64,000 nucleotides of DNA from contig NZ_ASWH01000001.1 of NCBI RefSeq assembly GCF_000407545.1, positions 558,001-622,000 of the forward strand, written 5' to 3'. The notes under the pieces were generated by a model, which ran no database searches, was not told where the DNA came from, and worked only from the letters and a program-made list of their open reading frames with translations. Of the stretch, positions 8,928 through 18,074 are shown piece by piece. Numbering within the stretch: position 1 is the stretch's first letter; every line of letters starts with the position of its first letter. The DNA is from Enterococcus gilvus ATCC BAA-350. GTDB lineage: Bacteria; Bacillota; Bacilli; Lactobacillales; Enterococcaceae. Made by a program: the position numbers and the translations under genes.

Positions 8928-9075
8928 TGTATTCCTCCTTATTCGTAGTTGCTGATAAAACCAGTGTACGTGATTTGAATAAATAACGCAAAAAACAATC
9001 AATAGACTGTGTAATCTTTGGATTTTATGGGATAATATAGGGTGCACGTACCACATTAGTAGGAGTTGAGATGGG

Positions 9076-9825
9076 ATGTTTGATTCGCAAAAAGTGAAAG
9101 ATCTAAATGAATTGGAGTTGATCGTTTATACCTTTATCGTGGAAAATATGGAACGCATAGGGCGTCTGACGATCCGTGACCTTTCTGACAGCTGCCATGT
9201 CTCTACGTCAACAATTTTACGATGTCTAAATAAGCTCGGATATTCGGGCTATACAGAGTTCAAGTATGCACTAAAGGAAAATCTTTCACGAAAGGGCCAA
9301 TCTTTTGAAGCCTTTTACGATGCGACGGTCCATGTCGACGCGTTTCTAAAAAAAGTCAACAATGAAGGGTATCACACGGTGATCGATTCTGCGATCGACT
9401 TGATCGTCGGCAGTAAACATCTTGTTTTTACAGGAATTGGGACAAGCGGGACGCTGGGAACCTACGGCGCACGCTATTTTTCAAACCTGCAATTCAATGC
9501 TTATGCCATTACCGATCCCTTTATCCCTGTGCCGACACGTGGCTTGGATACGACGCTTGTCGTGGTGCTTTCTGTTTCTGGAAAAACGACGGAGATCATC
9601 AAGCAGATCGAGGATTTCAGACGGTATGGTGCCAAAATTTTGAGCATCACCAACGATCAGCATTCCATTATTGCTCAGATGGCCGATTTTAATATTTCTT
9701 ATTATATGCCGGAGGTTTCGGGTCCTGATCCGAACGATGAGGCCATCAATTTGACCACACAGGTCCCCGTCATCGCTTTGCTGGAGATATTGGCCCATCA
9801 ATCGTATCAACGAGACAATCACTAA
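9076..9825 (+). CDS. MurR/RpiR family transcriptional regulator with SIS domain
   Basis: A 249-residue regulator with an N-terminal HTH_6 domain (residues about 1-75, LTIRDLSDSCHVSTSTILRCLNKL) and a C-terminal SIS sugar-phosphate-binding domain (about 110-230, with GIGTSGTLGTYGARYF and VLSVSGKTTEII). It is the likely sensor of a phosphorylated beta-glucoside, because the PTS IIC, 6-phospho-beta-glucosidase, IIB and IIA genes follow on the same strand. A terminator separates it from them, so it is transcribed on its own. Whether it activates or represses cannot be told. Confidence 0.9.
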   Translation: MFDSQKVKDLNELELIVYTFIVENMERIGRLTIRDLSDSCHVSTSTILRCLNKLGYSGYTEFKYALKENLSRKGQSFEAFYDATVHVDAFLKKVNNEGYHTVIDSAIDLIVGSKHLVFTGIGTSGTLGTYGARYFSNLQFNAYAITDPFIPVPTRGLDTTLVVVLSVSGKTTEIIKQIEDFRRYGAKILSITNDQHSIIAQMADFNISYYMPEVSGPDPNDEAINLTTQVPVIALLEILAHQSYQRDNH

Positions 9826-9850
9826 AAAGCCAACCGATTTTTTTAAAAGT

Positions 9851-9890
9851 AGCAGCCGGGCTGTCCAAAACAGTCGGGCTGTTTTTTTTA
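9851..9890 (+). terminator. Terminator after the RpiR gene
   Basis: CAGCCGGGCTG and CAGTCGGGCTG form an 11-bp stem with one mismatch and one wobble, followed by eight Ts. Confidence 0.75.
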
Positions 9891-9953
9891 TTGGAACATG
9901 TTTCTGACGATTCCAGAAGTATTCCAATCGCAGAAAGCATCGCTTATGATAAT
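9891..9953 (+). promoter_or_regulatory. Promoter and candidate RpiR operator of the beta-glucoside PTS operon
   Basis: A -10 region TATGATAAT (9945-9953) lies 17 bases after TTCCAA (9922-9927), a possible weak -35. Three copies of the same hexamer surround it: TTGGAA at 9891, ATTCCA at 9910 and ATTCCAA at 9921, the last two one helical turn apart. They are candidate sites for the adjacent RpiR regulator; this is inference. Confidence 0.4.
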
Positions 9954-10025
9954 ACTGTAAACGGATACAAAAAATGCGAATGGCCATCGCTGCAAAAAAA
10001 TTATTTTATTTAAGGAGAATTATTT

Positions 10026-11381
10026 ATGAATAACTTTATCAACGAGAAATTATTACCCCCGATTCTAAAATTTGTAAATACAAAAGCAATCACGGCGTTG
10101 CGTAACGGGATGCTGTACACGATGCCCTTTACGATCGTCGGTTCCGTCTTCTTACTTTTAGCGAATTTCCCGATTCCCGCAGTTTCAGAGTGGGTAGCCA
10201 GCAGCGGTTTAGATGTTTATTTTAACGAAGCATTCGGAGCATCCTTTGCAATTATGTCGATTTTTGCTGTCATGGGTATCGCGAACTCTTATGTAAAAGA
10301 AGAAGGCTTTGAAGGCTTGCCCGCTGGGATGATCGCGCTAGTGGTCTTCTTGTTGACACAGCATTCAACTGCAACAAATGCAGAAACAAACGCAGTCGTA
10401 TCGAACGTCATCGACAAGACATGGACAGGCGGTCAAGGAATGATCAGTGCGATCCTTGTTGGTCTATTCGTCGGTTGGGCGTATTCTTGGTTCTTGAAAC
10501 GCGACATTCGGATCAAATTACCAGAACAAGTACCTGCAAACGTGGCCAACTCATTTACCGCATTGATTCCAGCAGCGGTGATCACCACCTTCTCATTGAT
10601 CGTCTATGTGATTTTTGACAAAGTCTTCAATACAACAGTTGTAGAAGCTATTTATAAAGTGATCCAAACACCGATGCAAGGGGTGACCGATACCTTTGGC
10701 GGTGCGATGATGCTCGGTTTCTTAGTACCATTCTTGTGGTTCTTCGGCGTTCACGGATCAACCTTGGTCGGCGGGATCATGGGTCCGATCTTACAAGCGA
10801 ACTCATTAGAAAACACAGCGATTTTAAATTCAGGAAAAGAATTGACCGTTGCCAATGGCGGACACATCGTGACACAACAATTTTTGGACCAATTCATGAC
10901 TGTTACTGGTGCAGGGATGACGATCGGGATCGTGATGTTCATGGTCATGTTCGCTCGCTCCGCGCAGTTTAAACAATTAGGGCGTTTGGCCTTGCTGCCC
11001 GCATTCTTTAATATCAACGAACCGATTTTATTTGCGACACCGATCGTAATGAATCCAATCATGGCTTTGCCATTTATTTTGACACCGATGATTTCAGGAG
11101 TCATCACATACTTCTCCTTGTATTCAGGTCTCGTGCCATTATTTACAGCGGTACAAGTACCATGGACAACACCGCCGATCATTTCTGGTTTCTTAGTTGG
11201 TGGATGGAGAACCGCATTGTTGCAGGCAGTCGTATTAGTGTTAGGCTTCTTTATCTACCTGCCATTTGTTCGTAAAGTGGATTCATTGAACTACCTGCAA
11301 GAAAAAGGTGAAAGCATGGAACAAATCGAGAAGGAATTGGAAAACGGAGAAAAAACCGCAGACGGACAAGCAACGGTTTAA
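10026..11381 (+). CDS. PTS cellobiose/beta-glucoside-type EIIC permease
   Basis: A 451-residue membrane permease of the lactose/cellobiose PTS family that carries a beta-glucoside across the membrane while IIA/IIB phosphorylate it. Family features include the N-terminal ITALRNGMLYTMPFTIVGSVFLL, the FLWFFGVHGSTLVGGIMGP segment, and the substrate-site signature NINEPILFATPIVMNP. The C-terminal tail is acidic. IIB and IIA are encoded by separate genes downstream, which fits the cellobiose class. A GGAGA lies before the ATG. It is the first gene of the four-gene operon. Confidence 0.93.
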   Translation: MNNFINEKLLPPILKFVNTKAITALRNGMLYTMPFTIVGSVFLLLANFPIPAVSEWVASSGLDVYFNEAFGASFAIMSIFAVMGIANSYVKEEGFEGLPAGMIALVVFLLTQHSTATNAETNAVVSNVIDKTWTGGQGMISAILVGLFVGWAYSWFLKRDIRIKLPEQVPANVANSFTALIPAAVITTFSLIVYVIFDKVFNTTVVEAIYKVIQTPMQGVTDTFGGAMMLGFLVPFLWFFGVHGSTLVGGIMGPILQANSLENTAILNSGKELTVANGGHIVTQQFLDQFMTVTGAGMTIGIVMFMVMFARSAQFKQLGRLALLPAFFNINEPILFATPIVMNPIMALPFILTPMISGVITYFSLYSGLVPLFTAVQVPWTTPPIISGFLVGGWRTALLQAVVLVLGFFIYLPFVRKVDSLNYLQEKGESMEQIEKELENGEKTADGQATV

Positions 11382-11396
11382 ACAAAAGAGGATTGA

Positions 11397-12839
<1,443 letters not shown>

Positions 12840-12850
12840 GAGGAATAAGG

Positions 12851-13171
12851 ATGAGTGAAAAAACGATTATGTTGATCTGCAACGCTGGAATGAGTACCAG
12901 CATGTTAGTGACGAAGATGCAAAAAGCCGCAGAAACGCAAGGACTGGACGTAGATATTTTTGCGATCGCTGCCGCAGAGGCGACAAATAAGCTGGAACAA
13001 AGAAAAATCGACACCGTCTTATTGGGGCCGCAAGTCCGCTTCATGCAAAAGCAATTTGAAGAAAAGCTGACACCTCTGGGGATTCCGGTAGAGGTCATCA
13101 ATATGACTGATTATGGAATGATGAATGGTGAAAAGGTACTGAATCAAGCGGTCAGTATGATCAACAGCTAG
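12851..13171 (+). CDS. PTS lactose/cellobiose-type EIIB
   Basis: A 106-residue cytoplasmic phosphocarrier. The phosphorylated cysteine is residue 10 in MLICNAGMSTSMLV. Length and fold match the CelA/ChbB class. The start at 12851 follows AGGAATAAGG eleven bases after the glucosidase stop; the frame is open further upstream but overlaps the GH1 gene. It passes phosphate from the EIIA encoded next to the sugar bound by the EIIC. Confidence 0.94.
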   Translation: MSEKTIMLICNAGMSTSMLVTKMQKAAETQGLDVDIFAIAAAEATNKLEQRKIDTVLLGPQVRFMQKQFEEKLTPLGIPVEVINMTDYGMMNGEKVLNQAVSMINS

Positions 13172-13202
13172 ATCCTGCAATAAAAAATGAAGGGGGTACC
13201 CT

Positions 13203-13517
13203 ATGGAACAAGAAAATTTAGAAGCAGTCATGGGATTGATCATTCATGGCGGCAATGCCAAAAGCAATGCGATGGAAGCCATCCAAGAAGCAAAGGATGG
13301 GGATTTCCAATTAGCCGATGAAAAAATCAAACAAGCAGAGGAATCACTTGTCGAAGCGCATCACTCACAAACAGGATTGTTAACAAAAGAAGCGCAAGGC
13401 GAACACCTCGACCTGAACCTCCTGACTGTCCACAGTCAAGACCATCTGATGACCTCCATTGCCTTTACCGACCTGGCAAAAGAAATCATCGATGTCTACA
13501 GAAAAATAAGTGCATAA
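13203..13517 (+). CDS. PTS lactose/cellobiose-type EIIA
   Basis: A 104-residue all-helical EIIA of the lactose/cellobiose class, which works as a trimer. The VHSQDHLM motif contains the phosphorylated histidine (residue 77 by comparison with LacF). The metal-binding aspartate is D80 in the same motif. The start follows AGGGGG. It is the last gene of the beta-glucoside operon, and a strong terminator follows at once. Confidence 0.94.
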   Translation: MEQENLEAVMGLIIHGGNAKSNAMEAIQEAKDGDFQLADEKIKQAEESLVEAHHSQTGLLTKEAQGEHLDLNLLTVHSQDHLMTSIAFTDLAKEIIDVYRKISA

Positions 13518-13561
13518 AAAATCCCACACCCTGATTCCCTAAATCAAGGTGTGGGATTTTT
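13516..13561 (+). terminator. Terminator of the beta-glucoside PTS operon
   Basis: A 14-bp perfect outer stem (AAAAATCCCACACC with GGTGTGGGATTTTT) plus inner pairing forms a terminator with A and T runs on its two sides. The repeat array starts directly at its right edge. Confidence 0.9.
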
Positions 13562-13919
13562 GCGAGTTCCACTTTGCGAGTTCCACTTCGCGTTTTACGC
13601 GATTAGTGGAATCGTATGCGCAAGAAAATAACTCTCATTTTCCGATCTTTAGGAAAATGAATACATTACAAAGAGTTAGCTGCGAGTTCCACTTCGCGTT
13701 TTGCGCGATTAGTGGAATCGTATGCGCAGGAAAATAACTCTCATTTTCCGATCTTTAGGAAAATGAATACATTACAAAGAGTTAGCTGCGAGTTCTCCTT
13801 CGCGTTTTACGTGATTAGTGGAATCGTATGCGCAAGAAAATGAATACATTACAAAGAGTTAGCTACGAGTTCTCCTTCGCCGTTTTACGCGATTAGTAAA
13901 AACGTATGCGCAGGAAAAC
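13561..13919. repeat. Tandem array of structured 106-bp repeats
   Basis: Two nearly identical 106-bp units (13575-13680 and 13681-13786) are followed by a third with an internal deletion (13787-13863, 77 bp) and a decayed partial fourth (13864-13919). The 14 bases TGCGAGTTCCACTT are also duplicated at the left end. Each full unit folds into two hairpins. One pairs TTCCACT with AGTGGAA around an inner CGCG/CGCG pair. The other pairs CATTTTCC with GGAAAATG inside an outer AACTCT/AGAGTT pair. No coding potential is seen. Confidence 0.9.
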
Positions 13920-13936
13920 AAGCAGACATTCGTGGT

Positions 13937-14143
13937 TTACATTTGACGAATAAAGGCAATTTTCTCTTGGATAGATGCTATCTCAGTGTCGATAGCAGTC
14001 AGAAAATCCATGATCTCTTGCTTTTCTTCTTTTGAGTGGATGTTTTTGACATTGATCTTTTCAAAGTTTTCTTGGATCGTTTTTAAATTGATCAAACTTC
14101 CCGTCACATGCATCTTCTTATTGATATTTTCAATTGTGTCCAA
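13937..14143 (-). CDS. Short coiled-coil hypothetical protein
   Basis: A 68-residue, charged, helical protein downstream of the DsrE-like gene on the same strand. I do not recognise it. The sequence LINLKTIQENFEKINVKN followed by IMDFLTAIDTEIASIQEKIAFIRQM suggests a coiled coil. The frame continues to a GTG at 14173, but an AAGGAAG seven bases before a TTG at 14143 makes the shorter form more likely. It may be the third gene of the cstR-dsrE transcript. Because of its size and unusual start it could also be spurious. Confidence 0.4.
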   Translation of the reverse strand: MDTIENINKKMHVTGSLINLKTIQENFEKINVKNIHSKEEKQEIMDFLTAIDTEIASIQEKIAFIRQM

Positions 14144-14205
14144 AACCCAACTTCCTTCCCCGAGCGGTCTCACTTTCTCATCTTCAGTCCCCCGACTAGA
14201 TGCTT

Positions 14206-14520
14206 TTACGGTTTGATATAGGCATAGCCCTTTGCTTGCAGTTCGATCAAATCCAATACACCTGCAGGAACGACGACGACATTGTCTGGTAGCTGTTCCT
14301 TCGTGATCTTATTGGCACGCATTGCGTTGTTGCAGGCATGGAAGGTCACGCCTTCCGTGGCGATAAATGCTTGATTTTCCGGTGAGAGATACCCGTTGAT
14401 TGCTTTTCCATTTACTAAAACAATGATAGCGATTTTATAGGGTTCTTTCAATAAGTTTTTAACATTGCTGGCTGTTTCAGCCCATTTTTCTAAGTCATCA
14501 ATATGGAATACGACGTTCAT
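14206..14520 (-). CDS. DsrE family sulfur-relay protein
   Basis: A 104-residue DsrE/DsrF-like protein. The family carries persulfide sulfur on a conserved cysteine or binds small sulfur compounds. The single cysteine lies in the expected place (FHACNNAM), after the VLVNGKAINGYL strand. It is encoded ten bases downstream of the CstR-like regulator, in the same direction, and opposite a rhodanese operon. That places it in reactive-sulfur metabolism, in the cytoplasm. A plain function as a sulfur carrier is inferred from family and context. Confidence 0.85.
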   Translation of the reverse strand: MNVVFHIDDLEKWAETASNVKNLLKEPYKIAIIVLVNGKAINGYLSPENQAFIATEGVTFHACNNAMRANKITKEQLPDNVVVVPAGVLDLIELQAKGYAYIKP

Positions 14521-14529
14521 TTTTACACC

Positions 14530-14790
14530 TTATTTCTTAATAATCATGTTGATTGCTTGCTCTAATTTTTGTGCCTGTTCTTCAGGGTTATTGTCAGGAT
14601 TTTCAAAACAGTTCTTTAGATTTTCGGCTACGATCATCCCCATCACGCGATCAATGCTTGAGCGTACCGCGCTCAATTGAGTGATGATATCCATACATTC
14701 CTTCTCATCATCGATCATTTTCTGCACTCCGCGAATCTGCCCTTCCGTTCGTTTTAAACGGTTGAGAATCTTTTTGTCTTCAATCTCCAC
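14530..14790 (-). CDS. CstR-like persulfide-sensing repressor (CsoR/DUF156 family)
   Basis: An 86-residue all-helical repressor of the CsoR family. The two sensor cysteines are C32 (EKECMDII) and C61 (NLKNCF). The histidine that copper-binding CsoR has four residues before the second cysteine is N57 here. A cysteine pair without that histidine is the pattern of CstR, which senses per- and polysulfides. It uses a GTG start after AAGGGAAG. The divergent rhodanese and CoA-disulfide reductase genes support the assignment. An operator inside its own promoter indicates autoregulation. Confidence 0.85.
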   Translation of the reverse strand: MEIEDKKILNRLKRTEGQIRGVQKMIDDEKECMDIITQLSAVRSSIDRVMGMIVAENLKNCFENPDNNPEEQAQKLEQAINMIIKK

Positions 14791-14825
14791 GCACGTTCAC
14801 TTCCCTTATTTCTCTAGTTAAGAAG

Positions 14826-14855
14826 AATATACCTACTCAGGGTATATTTCGTCAA
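14826..14855 (-). promoter_or_regulatory. cstR promoter with operator 1
   Basis: On the minus strand TTGACG (14850-14855) and TATATT (14826-14831) are 18 bases apart. The inverted repeat ATATACC-TACTCAG-GGTATAT (14827-14847) fills the spacer, where a CsoR-family repressor would block RNA polymerase. Confidence 0.75.
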
Positions 14856-14895
14856 GTAGATTGTTTTTTAACCCACTTGTATGGAAACAGAGTAG

Positions 14896-14944
14896 TTGAC
14901 AGGAAAGCTTTCTTTGTGGTAAAAATACCCTGCTAGGTATTTTT
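14896..14944 (+). promoter_or_regulatory. Rhodanese-operon promoter with operator 2
   Basis: A perfect -35 TTGACA (14896-14901) precedes a weak A-rich -10 around 14920-14925. This overlaps the perfect inverted repeat AAAAATACC-CTGCTA-GGTATTTTT (14921-14944). The shared ATACC/GGTAT core with operator 1 marks both as sites for the same CstR-like protein. Confidence 0.8.
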
Positions 14945-14968
14945 GATAAAGAGAAAGGAGGCTGTAAA

Positions 14969-15280
14969 ATGTTTCAGCTATTTAAACGAATCCCGACCAT
15001 TTCAACGCAGGAGCTGGCTGAAAGAATGGATCAATCCCTCTCTTTGCTTGATGTTCGTACAGCAGAGGAATACCGTAGAGGGCATATTGCAAAGGCGAAA
15101 AATTATCCATTGAATAAGATCGATCGTTACCAGGGGAAAGAAAAGGAAGTGTATGTCATTTGCCAATCTGGCATGCGCAGCAAGCAAGCAGCCAAGGTGT
15201 TACTGAAAAAAGGGTATAACGTAACGAATGTTCAAGGCGGAATGAATCGTTGGCAAGGTGCCACTAGAGGAGGAAAATAG
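14969..15280 (+). CDS. Rhodanese-like sulfurtransferase
   Basis: A 103-residue single rhodanese domain. The active cysteine is C65 in VICQSGMRS, a six-residue loop of the sulfur-transfer type. LLDVRTAEEYRRGHI is the usual CH2A-like motif. It probably moves sulfane sulfur from a persulfide to an acceptor such as the CoA-disulfide reductase encoded next. It follows AAAGGAGG and starts the CstR-controlled operon. It could also deliver sulfur to the DsrE protein. Confidence 0.9.
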   Translation: MFQLFKRIPTISTQELAERMDQSLSLLDVRTAEEYRRGHIAKAKNYPLNKIDRYQGKEKEVYVICQSGMRSKQAAKVLLKKGYNVTNVQGGMNRWQGATRGGK

Positions 15281-15281
15281 A

Positions 15282-16931
15282 ATGAAAATTATCATTGTAG
15301 GTGGCGTGGCAGGCGGTATGTCCGCGGCAACGCGTCTGCGTCGCTTAATGGAGGATGCGGAGATCCTCGTTCTGGAAAAGGGGCCGTTTGTCTCGTTTGC
15401 CAATTGTGGATTGCCTTATTATGTTTCTGGTGAAATCGCTGATCGAGAAGCGTTATTGGTCCAGACACCGGAATCCTTAAGTGCCCGCTTCAACCTAGAT
15501 GTTCGTCCGTTTCATGAAGTCACAGCTATTTCTCCCGAAAAGAAGACCGTAACGATCAAAAATGAGCAAGGTACTTTTGAAGAGACCTATGACAAGCTGA
15601 TCCTATCCCCAGGAGCAAAACCGTTGATCCCAGAAATGGCAGGAGTAGCGGAAGCAACCAATGTGTATAGTTTGCGCAATGTGCCTGACTTAGACCAAAT
15701 CATGGCCGCTTTAGCGAAGAAGCCGGCGACAGCTACAGTGATCGGAGCTGGATTTATTGGGCTGGAAATGGCAGAAAATTTGAGTTCACGGGGTATAAAG
15801 GTGACGGTGGTTGAAAAAGCCCCCCATGTTTTACCACCATTAGACGAAGAAATGGCCGCCTTTGTCCAGAACGAACTGATTCGTAACGACGTTCGCTTCA
15901 TCACTGGAGAATCGGCGCAATCTTTCACTGAACAGGGACAAAAAATAGTTTTAACAAACGGAGAAGTGTTACAGTCAGATATGACGATTCTTTCAGTAGG
16001 TGTACGCCCTGAAAGCAGTCTAGCCAAAGACGCGGGCATAAAAATCGGTTTAGGTGGCGGCATCATGGTAGATGAAACCTATCAAACCAGTGTATCGGAT
16101 ATTTACGCAGTCGGTGACGCCATCGTAGTGAAGCAGCAGATCAGCGAAGAGGATGCACTGATCGCGCTAGCTTCTCCAGCAAATCGTCAAGGCCGGCAAG
16201 TGGCGGATGTTATTGCCTGCTTGAAGCGAAGCAACCGCGGGAGTATCGGTACAGCAATCGTGCGTGTGTTTGACCTTGCGGCAGCCTCAACCGGTCTGAG
16301 TGAACGAACCGTTAAACAGTCGGGATTAGACTATCAAGTGGTCCATGTTTCTGGAAAGGATCATGCGAGTTATTACCCAGGTGCCAGCGAGTTAACCTTA
16401 AAACTGGTGTTTGAACCAAAAACGGGGAAACTATATGGCGCACAAGGAGTCGGCGGGAAAGGCATCGACAAGCGTATCGACATTTTAGCTACAGCTATTA
16501 AAGGTGGATTGACGATTTTCGATTTGCCGGAATTAGAATTCACCTATGCCCCGCCGTTTGGTTCTGCGAAAGATCCTGTAAACATGTTAGGGTACGCGGC
16601 AATCAACCTGTCTGAAGGCATCAGTGATTCGATCCAATGGTCTCAATTGAAGGAAGCGCAGGAAAAGGGCTATCAGCTATTAGATGTTCGAAATCCTGAA
16701 GAATTAGCCAATGGCCGCTTTCCCGATGCGCTTTCGATTCCTTTGAATCAATTAAGAGACAGAGTTTCTGAATTAGATCCAACCAAGGCGTACATCGTCA
16801 GCTGCCACAGCGGGCTGCGAAGCTATGTGGCTGAACGCTTGCTCAAGCAAAAAGGATTCAAAGTAAAAAATTTGGATGGCGCGTTTGCGCTGTATAAAAC
16901 GGTAAGACCGGAGGAATTACTTTATGACTAG
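15282..16931 (+). CDS. CoA-disulfide/persulfide reductase fused to a rhodanese domain (CoADR-Rhd)
   Basis: A 549-residue fusion. Residues 1 to about 440 form the FAD- and NAD(P)H-dependent reductase: GGVAGGMSAATRLRRL binds FAD, the single redox cysteine is C42 in SFANCGLPYY, GAGFIGLEMAENL binds NAD(P)H, and a dimerisation domain follows. Residues about 455-540 are a rhodanese domain with C508 in VSCHSGLRS. Such proteins reduce CoA persulfide or polysulfide, releasing sulfide. AGGAGG (15268-15273) sets the start at 15282. It overlaps the next rhodanese gene by 8 bases. S. aureus CstB has a different architecture, so this operon is a variant solution. Confidence 0.92.
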   Translation: MKIIIVGGVAGGMSAATRLRRLMEDAEILVLEKGPFVSFANCGLPYYVSGEIADREALLVQTPESLSARFNLDVRPFHEVTAISPEKKTVTIKNEQGTFEETYDKLILSPGAKPLIPEMAGVAEATNVYSLRNVPDLDQIMAALAKKPATATVIGAGFIGLEMAENLSSRGIKVTVVEKAPHVLPPLDEEMAAFVQNELIRNDVRFITGESAQSFTEQGQKIVLTNGEVLQSDMTILSVGVRPESSLAKDAGIKIGLGGGIMVDETYQTSVSDIYAVGDAIVVKQQISEEDALIALASPANRQGRQVADVIACLKRSNRGSIGTAIVRVFDLAAASTGLSERTVKQSGLDYQVVHVSGKDHASYYPGASELTLKLVFEPKTGKLYGAQGVGGKGIDKRIDILATAIKGGLTIFDLPELEFTYAPPFGSAKDPVNMLGYAAINLSEGISDSIQWSQLKEAQEKGYQLLDVRNPEELANGRFPDALSIPLNQLRDRVSELDPTKAYIVSCHSGLRSYVAERLLKQKGFKVKNLDGAFALYKTVRPEELLYD

Positions 16932-17223
16932 TTCAATCGCAATGAAGGATTTTTACCCACTCGCACAACAAGAAGAAATCGCGATCCTTGATGTTCGTGA
17001 GTCGTATGAATATGAAATGGGGCACGTCCCCAAAGCAAAAAACGTTCCATTAAGTCAGCTAGCGAATGCAATGAAAACACTTGATCCAGAAAAAAAGTAT
17101 TACCTCATTTGCCAATCAGGAGCGCGCTCAGAAAACGCGTGCGGCCTGTTAAGCAATCAGGGCTACAACGTGACAAATGTTTTAGGCGGCACTTCAGCCT
17201 GGCCAGATGAATTGACACGATGA
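16924..17223 (+). CDS. Rhodanese-like sulfurtransferase
   Basis: A 99-residue single rhodanese domain and the third rhodanese module in this operon. The catalytic cysteine is C63 in LICQSGARS, and ILDVRESYEYEMGHVPKAKNVPL is the conserved N-terminal half. It overlaps the CoADR-Rhd gene by 8 bases, which implies translational coupling. It differs clearly from the first rhodanese (C65, CQSGMRS), so the two are not a recent duplication. A terminator follows. Confidence 0.9.
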   Translation: MTSSIAMKDFYPLAQQEEIAILDVRESYEYEMGHVPKAKNVPLSQLANAMKTLDPEKKYYLICQSGARSENACGLLSNQGYNVTNVLGGTSAWPDELTR

Positions 17224-17252
17224 GTTCAGTTTTTAAAATTTAGCACTAGAGG

Positions 17253-17286
17253 ACACCAGTTACTTCGAGTAACTGGTGTTTTTATT
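17253..17286 (+). terminator. Terminator of the CstR-controlled operon
   Basis: A perfect 12-bp stem (ACACCAGTTACT, loop TCG, AGTAACTGGTGT) is followed by a T-rich tail. Confidence 0.9.
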
Positions 17287-17327
17287 TTGATTCGTTTGCT
17301 TTTATTTAAAAAAATTAGTTCTACAGA

Positions 17328-17355
17328 TTGACAAAATGAAAGTAAATGATAATAT
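17328..17355 (+). promoter_or_regulatory. Promoter of the deoC-PTS operon
   Basis: TTGACA (17328-17333) and TAATAT (17350-17355) are 16 bases apart, 35 bases before the deoC start codon. Confidence 0.65.
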
Positions 17356-17389
17356 AAGAGTGTAAATAAAAACAAAAAGGAGTAAACAA

Positions 17390-18070
17390 ATGATTGGATT
17401 AAAGAAATTAGCAAATATGGTGGATCACACATTATTAAAAGCGGATGCAACTAAAGAAGGGTTTGAGAGATTGTGTAGAGAAGCGGATGAATATGGGTTC
17501 AAAATGGTAGCGATCAACTCTTATCCAGTTGCGATGTGTCGGGATTTTTTGAAGGATAGTGACGTTCATGTAGGGGCGGCGATCGGATTTCCATTAGGGC
17601 AAACGACGATTGAAACGAAAGTATTTGAGGTGCAGGATGCCATTAAAAATGGGGCAGACGAAATTGATTACGTGATCAATATCGGCAAATTAAAGGAAGG
17701 TGATAATGCGTATATTCGTGAAGAAATGAAAGCAATCGTAAATGCTTCCCGTGAAGGCAAGATCCTTAGCAAAGTCATTCTAGAAACATGCTATTTAACA
17801 AATGAAGAAAAAATCACTGTTTGTGAAATCGCTAAGGAAATCAAACCTGATTTTGTAAAAACATCCACAGGATTCGGTACAAACGGCGCTACAGTGGAAG
17901 ATGTCGCACTCATGAAAAAGGTTGTTGGAGATGAGGTAAAGGTAAAGGCTGCTGGAGGGATTCGTGATTTAGACACCGCGCTAAAAATGGTAGAAGCTGG
18001 GGCAGAACGATTAGGAACAAGTTCGGGTATCAAAATTGTGGAAGAGTATAAACAATCGATAAAGGAGTAA
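17390..18070 (+). CDS. deoC: Deoxyribose-phosphate aldolase
   Basis: A 226-residue class I aldolase of the DeoC family, which splits 2-deoxyribose 5-phosphate into glyceraldehyde 3-phosphate and acetaldehyde. The Schiff-base lysine is K157 in VKTSTGFG, with partners D93 (EIDYVINIG) and K186 (VKVKAAGG). AAAAAGGAG precedes the ATG. It is not in a nucleoside (deoB/deoD/nupC) setting. It leads an operon of a fructose-type PTS and two dehydrogenases, so its natural substrate may be another deoxy- or ketosugar phosphate. Confidence 0.92.
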   Translation: MIGLKKLANMVDHTLLKADATKEGFERLCREADEYGFKMVAINSYPVAMCRDFLKDSDVHVGAAIGFPLGQTTIETKVFEVQDAIKNGADEIDYVINIGKLKEGDNAYIREEMKAIVNASREGKILSKVILETCYLTNEEKITVCEIAKEIKPDFVKTSTGFGTNGATVEDVALMKKVVGDEVKVKAAGGIRDLDTALKMVEAGAERLGTSSGIKIVEEYKQSIKE

Positions 18071-18074
18071 ATAA

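Noticed and set aside
8928..9056. Longer N terminus for the HAD phosphatase
   Set aside because: The extra 43 codons have no homology-like sequence and cover the promoter; AAGGAGG points to the start at 8927.
13561..13919. Tandem repeats as a possible CRISPR array
   Set aside because: Units are about 106 bp, directly adjacent, with no unique spacers and no cas genes nearby.
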